This document shows positions 36,124-45,556 of a DNA stretch of 64,000 nucleotides, piece by piece. Position 1 is the stretch's first letter; every line of letters begins with the position of its first letter. Under the pieces are notes generated by a model that saw only the letters and a program-made list of their open reading frames with translations, ran no database searches and was not told the DNA's origin. Both the position numbers and the translations under genes were made by a program. Source of the DNA: Rivularia sp. PCC 7116 (GTDB lineage: Bacteria > Cyanobacteriota > Cyanobacteriia > Cyanobacteriales > Nostocaceae); assembly GCF_000316665.1 (NCBI RefSeq), contig NC_019678.1, positions 682,001 through 746,000 of the forward strand. Reading direction: 5' to 3'.

Positions 36124-38502
36124 ATGACCGCTACATCCCAACCTCCATTTTCGACCGAAGAAATAGCCAAAGAAGGCATAAAACCCCAAGAATATCAAGA
36201 AATCGTCAAAAGATTAGGTCGTCATCCGAATAAAGCCGAATTAGGAATGTTTGGCGTCATGTGGTCGGAACATTGCTGTTATAAGAATTCCCGACCTTTA
36301 TTAAAACAGTTCCCAACTACCGGAAAACGTATTCTTGTAGGACCGGGTGAAAATGCTGGTGTTGTAGATTTAGGTGATGGTTTACAACTCGCATTTAAAA
36401 TCGAATCTCACAATCACCCTTCGGCTGTGGAACCTTTTCAAGGGGCGGCGACGGGAGTTGGTGGAATTCTTAGAGATATTTTTACGATGGGTGCGCGTCC
36501 CATTGCTGTATTGAATTCACTGCGTTTTGGTAATTTGGAAGATGCCAAAACCCAAAGATTATTTAGTGGTGTGGTATCGGGAATTGCCCATTATGGGAAC
36601 TGCGTTGGTGTTCCTACAGTTGGTGGTGAAGTCTACTTTGACAGCGCTTACTCTGGCAATCCTTTGGTTAACGTCATGGCTTTGGGATTGATGGAAACGT
36701 CGGAAATTGTCAAATCTGGTGCATCTGGGATTGGTAATCCGGTACTCTATGTCGGCTCTACTACCGGGCGCGACGGTATGGGAGGTGCAAGTTTCGCCAG
36801 CGCGGAATTAACCGACGAATCCATTGATAACCGTCCTGCGGTACAGGTTGGCGACCCTTTTTTAGAAAAATCTTTAATCGAAGCTTGTTTGGAAGCCTTT
36901 AAAACAGGTGCAGTAGTCGCAGCCCAAGATATGGGTGCTGCGGGTATTACCTGTTCTACTTCCGAAATGGCTGCAAATGGTGGTGTCGGTGTGGAATTCG
37001 ATTTAGATAAAATCCCTAACCGCGAAACCGGAATGATTCCCTACGAATATTTACTCAGCGAATCTCAAGAGAGAATGCTGTTTGTTGCTCAAAAAGGTAG
37101 AGAACAAGAATTAATTGATATTTTTGTACGTTGGGGATTGAATGCAGTAGTAGCAGGAAAAGTCATAGAAGAACCGATTGTAAGAATTCTATATCAAGGA
37201 GAAATCGCAGCAGAAATACCAGCTACAGCTTTGGCAGAAAATACCCCAATTTACAACCGAGAATTATTAGCTGAACCTCCAGAATATGCTCGTAAAGCTT
37301 GGGAATGGACATCAGAAGAATTACCCGCTTGCACTCATGAAGGCATTGAAATAAAAGGTAAATTACAAACCTGGAACGATATTATTCTGACTTTACTTGA
37401 TACTCCCACCATCGCTTCAAAAAGTTGGGTTTATCGTCAATACGACCATCAAGTGCAAAACAATACCGTAATGTTACCCGGTGGTGCAGATGCGGCAATT
37501 GTGCGGTTACGCCCTGTTGGGGGAGATGGGGAGAAACTTTCCAATGCCCAAAAAGGAGTTGCAGCAACAGTTGACTGCAATTCTCGGTATGTTTATCTCG
37601 ATCCTTATGAAGGCGCTAAAGCTGTGGTAGCCGAAGCCGCACGCAATCTAAGCTGTGTGGGTGCCGAACCTTTAGCAGTGACGGATAATCTTAATTTTGG
37701 TAGTCCTGAGAAACCGATTGGTTATTGGCAGCTATCAGAAGCTTGCCGGGGATTGGCAGAAGGATGTCAAAAATTATCGACTCCGGTAACTGGAGGAAAT
37801 GTCTCTCTCTACAATGAAACTTTTGATACGAACGGTAATCCCCAGCCAATTTATCCTACTCCCGTTGTCGGAATGATAGGATTAATTCCCGATTTAACCA
37901 AAATTTGCTCCCAAGCTTGGCAATCGGAAGGAGATATAATTTATCTCCTCGGTTTACCAATTCAATCCGAAATCACATTAGGAGGATCGGAGTATTTGGC
38001 TACCATTCACGATACTGTTGCCGGAAAACCGCCAACAATTGATTTTGACTTAGAACTTCGCGTACAAAAATCTTGCCGCGAAGGAATTTGTCAAGGTTGG
38101 GTGCGCTCTGCCCATGATTGTGCGGAAGGTGGAATTACTGTTGCTCTGGCTGAATGCTGTATTAACAGTCATCTAGGTGCTGATATTCATTTTGAGTCAC
38201 CAGCGAACAATGCTCGAAGATGGGACGAAGTACTTTTTGGTGAAAGCGGAGCCAGAATTATTGTTTCAGTACCGTTAGCCCAGCAAGAAAATTGGGAATC
38301 CTACTTACAGGAAAACTTGAGCAGCAATTGGCAAAAAATTGGTGTAGTCAAAAACTCCCAAGCAGATTTAAGGGTATTTACTCTTGATAATAAAACTTTA
38401 ATAAACGTTACGATAGATAATGTAAGCAATCGCTATTATCACTCAATCACTAAGCGTTTAGCAGTTCATAAACAGTTAAACACTCAGTTAACAACCGAAT
38501 AG
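36124..38502 (+). CDS. purL: Phosphoribosylformylglycinamidine synthase subunit II
   Basis: ATP-dependent step of purine synthesis that converts FGAR to FGAM, working with PurS and the glutaminase PurQ (not in this window). The 792-residue length is that of the small, separate-subunit PurL. Family segments: [18 protein letters not shown] at about 43-60, [20 protein letters not shown], and [16 protein letters not shown], with repeats of the fold in the second half ([15 protein letters not shown] and [13 protein letters not shown]). The His of SHNHPS is catalytic. Start ATG at 36124 fits the family. It lies 200 nt upstream of purF in the same direction, as in many cyanobacteria. Confidence 0.97.
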   Translation: MTATSQPPFSTEEIAKEGIKPQEYQEIVKRLGRHPNKAELGMFGVMWSEHCCYKNSRPLLKQFPTTGKRILVGPGENAGVVDLGDGLQLAFKIESHNHPSAVEPFQGAATGVGGILRDIFTMGARPIAVLNSLRFGNLEDAKTQRLFSGVVSGIAHYGNCVGVPTVGGEVYFDSAYSGNPLVNVMALGLMETSEIVKSGASGIGNPVLYVGSTTGRDGMGGASFASAELTDESIDNRPAVQVGDPFLEKSLIEACLEAFKTGAVVAAQDMGAAGITCSTSEMAANGGVGVEFDLDKIPNRETGMIPYEYLLSESQERMLFVAQKGREQELIDIFVRWGLNAVVAGKVIEEPIVRILYQGEIAAEIPATALAENTPIYNRELLAEPPEYARKAWEWTSEELPACTHEGIEIKGKLQTWNDIILTLLDTPTIASKSWVYRQYDHQVQNNTVMLPGGADAAIVRLRPVGGDGEKLSNAQKGVAATVDCNSRYVYLDPYEGAKAVVAEAARNLSCVGAEPLAVTDNLNFGSPEKPIGYWQLSEACRGLAEGCQKLSTPVTGGNVSLYNETFDTNGNPQPIYPTPVVGMIGLIPDLTKICSQAWQSEGDIIYLLGLPIQSEITLGGSEYLATIHDTVAGKPPTIDFDLELRVQKSCREGICQGWVRSAHDCAEGGITVALAECCINSHLGADIHFESPANNARRWDEVLFGESGARIIVSVPLAQQENWESYLQENLSSNWQKIGVVKNSQADLRVFTLDNKTLINVTIDNVSNRYYHSITKRLAVHKQLNTQLTTE

Positions 38503-38702
38503 CAGACAGTGCGCCATTAGCCTCAGTGAGCATAAATACTGTACTCTGGTAAATGGATGGTTAAGAATTAATTAAGTTTTATCGAATTTTTCTTCAGCTA
38601 TCCAGTTTCACAATCCCAGTGGCTTGACGGGCATTCTTAAAAGTTTTTCTTCAAAAAAAAATTAAGAAAACCCTTGACATCATCATCAGGAGCATAGCTA
38701 GC

Positions 38703-40205
38703 ATGATTCCCCCAAATACCAAAGCCGTCACTTCGGATAAATACGCCCAAATTAATAGCAATCCAATTAATTTAAACGAACGTCCTGACAAGCAAGAAGA
38801 AGCTTGCGGCGTTTTCGGCGTTTATGCACCCGGACAAGACGTTGCCAGACTAACTTACTTTGGACTGTACGCCCTCCAGCATAGAGGTCAAGAATCCGCT
38901 GGGATTGCCACTTTTGAAGGCAAACAGGTACACCTGTACAAAGACATGGGTTTAGTGTCCCAAGTTTTCAACGAATCTATTCTCGATCAATTACCTGGTA
39001 ACGTTGGCGTTGGTCATACCCGTTATTCGACTACAGGCTCTAGTCATGTGGCTAATGCCCAACCAGCTGTGGTAGAAACTCGATTGGGTGAGATAGCCTT
39101 GGCACATAATGGTAATTTAGTCAATACAACTCAATTGCGCGACGAGTTGCTCAAGAAAAGCTGTAACTTGACTACCACAACCGATTCAGAAATGATTGCC
39201 TTGGCGATCGGTGAAGAAATAAATGAGGGTGCCCAGTTATTAGAAGGCGCAATTCGTGCTTTTAATCGTTGTAGAGGAGCCTTTAGTTTAGTTATCGGCA
39301 CAAGTGAAGGCATAATGGGCGTGCGCGATCCGAATGGTATTCGTCCCTTGGTAATTGGTACTTTGGAAGGTAGTCCGACACGTTATGTTTTAGCTTCGGA
39401 AACCTGTGGTTTGGATATCATTGGCGCTCAATACTTACGAGACGTAGAACCAGGCGAGTTGGTTTGGATTACCGAAGAAGGTTTAGCATCCTTTCAGTGG
39501 AGCCAGAAACAAGAAAGAAAATTATGTATCTTTGAAATGTTTTACTTTGCTCGTCCTGATAGCATCATGAACGAGGAAAGCTTGTACAGTTATCGCATGA
39601 GATTAGGACGAAGATTAGCACAAGAATCTGTTGTTGATGCTGACATCGTTTTTGGGGTTCCAGATTCGGGAATACCTGCTGCAATTGGTTTTTCTGAAGT
39701 TTCTGGTATACCTTATGTCGAAGGATTGATTAAAAATCGTTACGTAGGAAGAACTTTCATACAGCCTACCCAAGCAATGCGCGAATCGGGTATTCGCATG
39801 AAATTAAATCCCCTCAAAGACGTATTATCTGGCAAAAGAGTAATAATCATTGATGATTCAATCGTGCGGGGTACTACAAGTCGTAAGTTGGTAAAATCCT
39901 TGTACGAAGCGGGAGCAAGGGAAGTACATATGCGAATTTCCTCTCCCCCAGTTACTCATCCTTGTTTTTATGGTATCGATACTGATACCCAAGACCAACT
40001 AATTGCTGCAACTAAATCAGTTAAAGAAATTGCCCAGCATTTGGAAGTAGATAGTTTGAGCTATTTAAGTTGGAAAGGAATGTTAGAAGAAACCAAGCAA
40101 GATATTAATAGTTTCTGTTCGGCTTGTTTCACTGGAGATTATCCTGTACCAGTACCTGAAAGACTCAAGCGTTCTAAATTAATTTTGGAAGAAGCAATGG
40201 TCTAA
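38703..40205 (+). CDS. purF: Amidophosphoribosyltransferase (glutamine PRPP amidotransferase)
   Basis: First step of purine synthesis: forms phosphoribosylamine from PRPP and glutamine. 500 residues. The N-terminal propeptide is 34 residues, cleaved before Cys35 in EEACGVFGVYAPG; that Cys is the glutaminase nucleophile. The Ntn domain includes YALQHRGQESAGIA and GHTRYSTTGSS. The PRTase domain has the PRPP motif VIIIDDSIVRGTTS at about 381-394. Three Cys positions in the C-terminal part (THPCFYGID, FCSACFTGDYP) fit the [4Fe-4S] cluster of Bacillus-type enzymes. Pairs with purL upstream. A clear intrinsic terminator follows. Confidence 0.97.
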   Translation: MIPPNTKAVTSDKYAQINSNPINLNERPDKQEEACGVFGVYAPGQDVARLTYFGLYALQHRGQESAGIATFEGKQVHLYKDMGLVSQVFNESILDQLPGNVGVGHTRYSTTGSSHVANAQPAVVETRLGEIALAHNGNLVNTTQLRDELLKKSCNLTTTTDSEMIALAIGEEINEGAQLLEGAIRAFNRCRGAFSLVIGTSEGIMGVRDPNGIRPLVIGTLEGSPTRYVLASETCGLDIIGAQYLRDVEPGELVWITEEGLASFQWSQKQERKLCIFEMFYFARPDSIMNEESLYSYRMRLGRRLAQESVVDADIVFGVPDSGIPAAIGFSEVSGIPYVEGLIKNRYVGRTFIQPTQAMRESGIRMKLNPLKDVLSGKRVIIIDDSIVRGTTSRKLVKSLYEAGAREVHMRISSPPVTHPCFYGIDTDTQDQLIAATKSVKEIAQHLEVDSLSYLSWKGMLEETKQDINSFCSACFTGDYPVPVPERLKRSKLILEEAMV

Positions 40206-40240
40206 TTGCTTTCTTTAGATATTATTAATCATAAATGTAG

Positions 40241-40268
40241 AGACGTAGTAATACTACGTCTTTTTATT
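40241..40268 (+). terminator. Intrinsic terminator of purF
   Basis: A near-perfect palindrome GACGTAG-TAATA-CTACGTC at 40242-40260, followed by TTTTTATTT. It lies 36 nt after the purF stop. Confidence 0.85.
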
Positions 40269-40541
40269 TACGTAAATTTACAAAATCAAAATATAGCAAC
40301 TAATACAATTCATCACTCAAAACTCAACTTCTTATTCCTAACTGCTCGCCAAACAGCAAAATAAATCCAAGAATTACTCGAACAATTAGATAAAACCAAA
40401 ATGTAGTATTACTCGCAGAAAAATTGCCATAGCCCATTCGCGCAGTGAGTCGCTAGACTAAGGGCAACGGTTCGCGTATCGCGCTTCAAAAAAATACTAC
40501 GTTCTTCTGATATTACTTATTAGCAATACCAATTACCAAAT
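40269..40541. other. Intergenic, nothing recognised
   Basis: About 270 nt between purF and the convergent small gene. No frame or RNA gene was recognised. Confidence 0.3.
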
Positions 40542-40826
40542 TCAACTTTGCACTAAAAATTCAATTGTAGGTAATAAAGGGTCAGTTACAATACCTACAC
40601 CATTAAAACTCCATCTTTGAAGTACGGTTTTTATCTGAGTACCTGAAATAGTCTCTACACCAAGACGATCGGCTAAATCGCCAGCATGAGTATTAAGATA
40701 GCTCAAAGCATCAAAATTTTCGCGAAATAACAACACGAAAGTAGAAGCATCATCTTCATTAGGACGTGCTGCTAAATAACGACCATCAGCTTTAGAGCGA
40801 ATTAAATAATATGTTTCTGACAACAT
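40542..40826 (-). CDS. Small conserved hypothetical protein
   Basis: A 94-residue soluble protein of mixed helix and strand content. It starts TYYLIRSKADGRYLAARPN, continues with TFVLLFRENFDALSYLNTHA, and ends IVTDPLLPTIEFLVQS. It has no signal peptide, metal motif or known active site. It looks like a conserved cyanobacterial protein of unknown function. It is followed on the same strand by an ABC permease gene, after a block of short repeats read upstream at 40827-40880. Coding is supported by codon use and clean ends. Confidence 0.6.
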   Translation of the reverse strand: MLSETYYLIRSKADGRYLAARPNEDDASTFVLLFRENFDALSYLNTHAGDLADRLGVETISGTQIKTVLQRWSFNGVGIVTDPLLPTIEFLVQS

Positions 40827-40828
40827 AA

Positions 40829-40875
40829 GAACAGTGAGCAGTTAACAGTTAACAGTGAGCAGTGAGCAGTTATAA
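40829..40875. repeat. Short tandem repeats (STRR type)
   Basis: Units of GTGAGCA and GTTAACA repeated about six times, upstream of the 94-residue protein gene. Similar in kind to the repeats at 14187 and 42011. Confidence 0.65.
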
Positions 40876-40950
40876 GTTAGAAATATTAGTTAATAATTTT
40901 CTACCCCCCTCTCCTTGTCGCCTCTTCTCCCCATCTGCCTAAATAATTAC

Positions 40951-42000
40951 TCAAGACTTCCCAAGCGTAATCCGAGGATCGGCAACTTTGAGTAATAAAT
41001 CTGCTACTAAATTACCAACGATTAATAGCACTGCGCCCATGATCAAACTAGCCATAAGTACGTATAAATCTTGGGCACGTACTGCTTGTAGAGTCAATCT
41101 ACCTAAACCAGGCCAGTTAAAGAAAAATTCTGCAATAAAAGCACCGCTTAATAAAGCTGCTAATTCAAAGCCTAATAAAGTAATTAACGGGTTAATAGCA
41201 TTACGCAGAGCATGAACGTAAATAACGCGGTTTTCTGGTAATCCTTTAGCGCGCGCTGTTTGAATATAATCTTGACGCAGTACATCTAATAATTCACCGC
41301 GAGTGATACGCTGCAAACCAGCAAAACTAGTAATGCTCAAAGCAATGGTAGGCAAAATCATGTGCCAAAGAATATCAATAATTTTCCCCAAAGGCGAAAG
41401 TTGAGCGTGATAAATGCTTGTCATGCCTCCAACGGGAAACAAAGGAGCGGTAATTTGAGCAAAAATCAGCAATAACAAAGCCGTGATAAAGCTGGGAAAA
41501 CCTTGTCCGGCATAGCTAATGACCTGTAAAATTCTGTCAGTAGCACGGTTTTGCTTTACGGCTGCGAAAATACCCAAAGGAATGGCGATCGCCCAAGTAC
41601 AAATCAAAGAAGCAAAAGCTAAAAGTAAAGTTGCAGGTACTCTTTCCCATATCAAAGAAGCTACCGAACGCTGATAGACAAAACTCGTTCCAAAATCTCC
41701 TTGGGAAATAATTCGCCACAGCCATAAAAAATATTGAATGTGCCAAGGTTTATCCAATCCAAATTGTTCTTGCAATTCCAGAATTCTTTCTGGAGAAATC
41801 TTGGGGTTCTGTCGTAGATTATCTAAATAATCTCCTGGAGCCAATTGAATAATAATAAAAGAAACTACCGACGCTAAAAAAATTGTCAGCAGTGCTTGTA
41901 ATAGTCGTTTGACAATATAAAGAAATGTTTCGCTAGTTACTATCTTCCGAAAAGAATCTCGACTTGATTCCCAAAAGCTTTTTGATGTTGTTGCAGTCAT
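40951..42000 (-). CDS. ABC transporter permease, DppB/OppB family
   Basis: A 349-residue inner-membrane permease with about six membrane segments. The family markers are the N-terminal segment FLYIVKRLLQALLTIFLASV followed by IIQLAPGD, and the cytoplasmic EAA-type loop RAKGLPENRVIYVHALRNA at about 257-275. Such subunits carry peptides, nickel or similar small solutes with a DppC partner and two ATPases. None of those partners lies in this window; in many cyanobacteria these genes are scattered. The substrate is therefore unknown. The gene ends about 120 nt from the 94-residue protein gene. Confidence 0.9.
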   Translation of the reverse strand: MTATTSKSFWESSRDSFRKIVTSETFLYIVKRLLQALLTIFLASVVSFIIIQLAPGDYLDNLRQNPKISPERILELQEQFGLDKPWHIQYFLWLWRIISQGDFGTSFVYQRSVASLIWERVPATLLLAFASLICTWAIAIPLGIFAAVKQNRATDRILQVISYAGQGFPSFITALLLLIFAQITAPLFPVGGMTSIYHAQLSPLGKIIDILWHMILPTIALSITSFAGLQRITRGELLDVLRQDYIQTARAKGLPENRVIYVHALRNAINPLITLLGFELAALLSGAFIAEFFFNWPGLGRLTLQAVRAQDLYVLMASLIMGAVLLIVGNLVADLLLKVADPRITLGKS

Positions 42001-42010
42001 AGCACCTGAA

Positions 42011-42105
42011 TTAAAAGGTTAAAGGTTAGAGGTTAGAGGTTAGAGGTTAGAGGCTTAAAACCGTTTATTCCTAACTGTTAACTGTTCGCTGTAAACTGTT
42101 AACTG
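42011..42105. repeat. Short tandem repeats between apt and the permease
   Basis: Units of GGTTAGA (about five copies, 42011-42053) are followed by CTGTTAACTGTT-type units (42077-42105). STRR class, no function known. Confidence 0.7.
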
Positions 42106-42107
42106 TT

Positions 42108-42626
42108 CTAATATTCCACAAGAGTAATAATAGGTACATCTGGTAACTTTTGACGACCTTGTAATTCTTGTAGCTCGATAATAAACGCAAATCCGACCAA
42201 TTCACAGCCAACTTTTTGAATCAATTCGGCAGTTGCACTCGCAGTTCCACCTGTAGCAATCAAATCGTCAGCGATTAAGACTCGGCTACCTTGTTGCAAA
42301 GCGTCCTGATGAACTTCTAAAGTGTCCGTACCATACTCTAGTGCATATTCAATTGCGTGTATTTCTGCTGGCAATTTACCTTTTTTACGGACGGGAATAA
42401 AACCTGCTTCTAGCTTATAAGCTAAAGGTGCCCCAAAGATAAATCCTCGCGACTCCATGCCTACTACAAAATCTGCCGTCATGCCAGCGTCGATACATTT
42501 TTGCGTAAATAAATCAATCGTGTATCTTAACCCTTGGGCATCGCGCAGCAAAGTAGTGATATCTCTAAATAAAATTCCGGGTTTAGGGAAATCGGGAATA
42601 TCGCGAATTAAAGATTTCAAATCCAT
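42108..42626 (-). CDS. apt: Adenine phosphoribosyltransferase
   Basis: Purine salvage: adenine plus PRPP gives AMP. It is 172 residues, the usual length. The N-terminus reads [20 protein letters not shown] and the substrate segment [14 protein letters not shown] follows. The PRPP-binding motif is [14 protein letters not shown] at about 121-134. A conserved C-terminal segment ends VPIITLVEY. Cytoplasmic. It precedes the ABC permease on the same strand, with STRR repeats between them. Function is clear. Confidence 0.96.
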   Translation of the reverse strand: MDLKSLIRDIPDFPKPGILFRDITTLLRDAQGLRYTIDLFTQKCIDAGMTADFVVGMESRGFIFGAPLAYKLEAGFIPVRKKGKLPAEIHAIEYALEYGTDTLEVHQDALQQGSRVLIADDLIATGGTASATAELIQKVGCELVGFAFIIELQELQGRQKLPDVPIITLVEY

Positions 42627-43389
42627 AATATAGAAAAGTCTACAATTATTACTGTGATTAAATCTTTATCCCCCATGTTAGTGGCGGGAAAAGTTACTGT
42701 CGCACGGTCATCAATTTACTATATATTTTGCACCAACGCTGTTTGCGGCTGATTTAATATATTGTCTTTCTAAGAATCAAGAGAAAACTGACAATAAGCC
42801 CTTTATTAAAATTATTTTTAACTTCTTTTTAGAATATGAGGTCTAATATATAACGTTCGAGTAATTTTTACGATGGAGGTAAAAAACCAGTAAATCAGTA
42901 TTCTTACAAATGACTTTACCGATTAAGTAGCGGCAAAATAATTGAATTGACAACAAGATTGCTATAGAGTTAATACTCTACTCGAATATAGCTTTTAAGT
43001 AGATTCATCTATATGGTTATTGCTACAAATTGTTGACGCTAGCTGTAAATAAGACCCCGCAAAGGTTTAGGCTATAGTGGAGAAACCGTAAAAGTGGAGA
43101 GGTTTTCTTCAATTGTCCTATTTTTTCCTTGAATATATTGTTAATCCACAGTTAATGGAATCTACAATCGTAATCGCCGTTGTAATTGCACTACTATCTT
43201 CGCTTGGGGTTAAAAATGCTTTAAAACTTCGATTTTAGGTATACGGAAAGCTTGGATATGAAACAGTAATTAATGTATATATCAGGCAGTTGCATTACTG
43301 CCAGACTGCCAACATATTTATATTTGGCTACCATAGTTTAATTAATTTTACCTATTTTTCTTTGAATTTCCCCTACAAGGAACTGATAA
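42627..43389. other. Long intergenic region between apt and the DUF3038 gene
   Basis: About 760 nt. It contains one possible micro-gene (listed separately) and otherwise no clear feature. Confidence 0.4.
43155..43238 (+). CDS. Possible 27-residue hydrophobic micro-protein
   Basis: A short frame ATG to TAG encoding MESTIVIAVVIALLSSLG then VKNALKLRF. The first 18 residues form one membrane segment and the tail is basic. It has the size of small photosystem or cytochrome b6f subunits, but I cannot match it to one. No good ribosome site is visible, so it is a weak call. Confidence 0.3.
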   Translation: MESTIVIAVVIALLSSLGVKNALKLRF

Positions 43390-44016
43390 ATGAATGTTTC
43401 CGCTCCTTTAACGCCGTTCAATAGTCCGGCAGAACAAGATTTGCCCATGATTCTGGAAACGCTACCCGATCCCGCAGTAGAGGGGCAGGGATGCCCACGC
43501 AGAACTAGACAGCAAATTGACCTTATTTTACTTGCAATTGAAGCTTTAGATCTTGGCGGTTCCGAAGCAATTCTAGCCTTTGCCCAAGAGTTGGATCTGA
43601 AGGGAATTATCAAAGATCGAGTTAACTTATGGCGAATGCGTAGCACTAATCCTCTACGCAGAGCCAATATTCGCCGTCCTTTAACCATTATGGAAGCAAA
43701 AGCTTTAGTGGTTATTTCCTGCTATTTGGCAAGACGATTAACGGTTGTTATCCGACAGTTGTTAATGATAAATCAACAAATGGTTGAAAAGCAGATTCCT
43801 TTGGAACAGAATTTGCGTCTTTCTAATTATTTAGAAAGATTTAGAGCGCATTTCAGAAGCCGCATGAATAAAAGACGCTCTGGATTAATGGCACTAAATT
43901 CTGACGATAAATTAAATGAATTGGCTGTAAGTTTGTTAGCACAGCTACTTTTCTGTACGGGAACAGCCGGAATGCAGCGCTTTTGGATTAGTCTTTTTGA
44001 TGGTGAAGTAGAATGA
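43390..44016 (+). CDS. DUF3038 domain protein
   Basis: A 208-residue soluble helical protein of the cyanobacterial DUF3038 family. Recognisable segments: QIDLILLAIEALDLGGSEA at about 41-59, MRSTNPLRRANIRRPLT and LEALVVISCYLARRL-like sequence (ALVVISCYLARRL). Function is unknown. Its stop overlaps the start of the next gene by 4 nt (ATGA at 44013), so the two are translationally coupled. DUF3038 and DUF4335 genes are neighbours in many cyanobacteria, suggesting one complex. No catalytic motif is visible. Confidence 0.85.
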   Translation: MNVSAPLTPFNSPAEQDLPMILETLPDPAVEGQGCPRRTRQQIDLILLAIEALDLGGSEAILAFAQELDLKGIIKDRVNLWRMRSTNPLRRANIRRPLTIMEAKALVVISCYLARRLTVVIRQLLMINQQMVEKQIPLEQNLRLSNYLERFRAHFRSRMNKRRSGLMALNSDDKLNELAVSLLAQLLFCTGTAGMQRFWISLFDGEVE

Positions 44017-45449
44017 ATATTCAACGTAAATATAGTTTGCCTAATTGCACGCTACTTTTAGAAGGATTAAGCGACGCTTCCAAAACAGCACAGTTTCAGG
44101 AAATGCGCCCGGAACTTTCTATTTTGGTCAATGCAGAATGTACTTTATCTGGCTATACTCAAACTTTAGCAGGCGGTAGGGATTTTTTTGAAAGCTTAGT
44201 TAGAGCAGTCAGCGCCTACGCTCAAGAATTTTTGAGCAATATTTCTAACCCCCAAGCTCATAATTCTGAATCAGAATTAGTACAAATTGAAAAAGTTACC
44301 AGTAATATTCACAAATTAAGGGTACGCTCGGACATCCCTAAAGAGAATTTGAATAATACTGCTAGCGTCAATCAAACAATTGAAGTTGATTTGAATTCAG
44401 TACAGTTGTTCGACTTGGTAGAAGCAGTAGATCAATTTTTTGCAGATACACAAACTTTACCAGAATTGACGCTAGAGTTACAACCAGTTGCGAGGAAACA
44501 TGGTGCTGTTAATAGCGCTTTACTCGAACAAGCAGTACCAGCTACTGTTGGGCTTACCAGTTTAGCTGCTGCTGCCATCGCATTTAATTTAATCCCAGCA
44601 CCAAAATTCCCAGAAGAACCCGCAGCCCAAAACAAAGTAGACTCTACGACTCAAACTGTTAATTCTTCTGAAAATTCAAAAATTGAATCAAAACCCGAAA
44701 CTAATACAACTCAACAAACCCCAGTTCAGACTCCAACTACATCACCCGATGCACCTCAAGCAATTCAGGATTTGGAAAAACTTGTTAGTTCGGCTCCTGA
44801 AATAACCAATAGAAAGCAATTAACTAATTTAAACACTCAGGTATACAGACAAATTAACCAAGCTTGGAGTAGTCGTCAAGGACTACAATCTGACATAGTT
44901 TATCGAGTTGGTGCAGCCGCCGACGGTGCGATTGTCGGTTATAAAGCCGAAAATCAAACAGCTAATGATGCTGTTGAAAAAACTCCTCTCCCCAAAGTTC
45001 TTTACAGCCCTGCTGCGAGTGGTGCGATCGCTAACGAACCAATTGCCCAATTTAGAGTAGTTTTTAGAAAAACGGGAGTACTTGAAGTTTCCCCCTGGAA
45101 TGGATATGGAAACAGATCCGATAATATAGGAAGCCAAATCAACGATCAAAATACGCTTTCTAATCTAAATCAAAAACTATCAGCATCACTTAGCCAAAAC
45201 TCTGGCAGCAATACAACTTACAAAGAAGATTTGAAATATCGAGTCGCAGTTAAAGAAAATGGAAGTATAGCTGATTACGAACCGCTAAACAAAGCCGCTT
45301 TTGAAAATTTTCGACAAACGCCTATTCCTAAATTATTTCAAGGCGACAATACTCGAAATGCAGAACAGAAAGAACAACTGGCTCAATTTCAGGTGGAATT
45401 TAAACCAGGTGGCAAAGTGGAAGTTACACCTTGGCAAGGGTATCGGTAA
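44013..45449 (+). CDS. DUF4335 domain protein
   Basis: A 478-residue protein. The N-terminal part (about 1-195) is the DUF4335 domain, starting NIQRKYSLPNCTLLLEGL and including LQPVARKHGAVNSALLEQAV. A single hydrophobic segment follows (about 175-195, TVGLTSLAAAAIAFNLIPAP). After a Pro/Thr/Gln linker (about 205-250), the C-terminal part holds two copies of a roughly 85-residue unit. One contains YRVGAAADGAIVGYK ... VLEVSPWNGYG, the other YRVAVKENGSIADYE ... KVEVTPWQGYR. It may anchor to a membrane. Coupled to the DUF3038 gene. Function unknown. Confidence 0.82.
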   Translation: MNIQRKYSLPNCTLLLEGLSDASKTAQFQEMRPELSILVNAECTLSGYTQTLAGGRDFFESLVRAVSAYAQEFLSNISNPQAHNSESELVQIEKVTSNIHKLRVRSDIPKENLNNTASVNQTIEVDLNSVQLFDLVEAVDQFFADTQTLPELTLELQPVARKHGAVNSALLEQAVPATVGLTSLAAAAIAFNLIPAPKFPEEPAAQNKVDSTTQTVNSSENSKIESKPETNTTQQTPVQTPTTSPDAPQAIQDLEKLVSSAPEITNRKQLTNLNTQVYRQINQAWSSRQGLQSDIVYRVGAAADGAIVGYKAENQTANDAVEKTPLPKVLYSPAASGAIANEPIAQFRVVFRKTGVLEVSPWNGYGNRSDNIGSQINDQNTLSNLNQKLSASLSQNSGSNTTYKEDLKYRVAVKENGSIADYEPLNKAAFENFRQTPIPKLFQGDNTRNAEQKEQLAQFQVEFKPGGKVEVTPWQGYR

Positions 45450-45556
45450 CCAAAAGATATATGTAGAAGGTAAGAGGTAATGGCTAAGAAATTATTATTT
45501 TATTTCTCCTGCTTTAATACCATTACCTTAATACCATTACCAATCGGGTATTATAT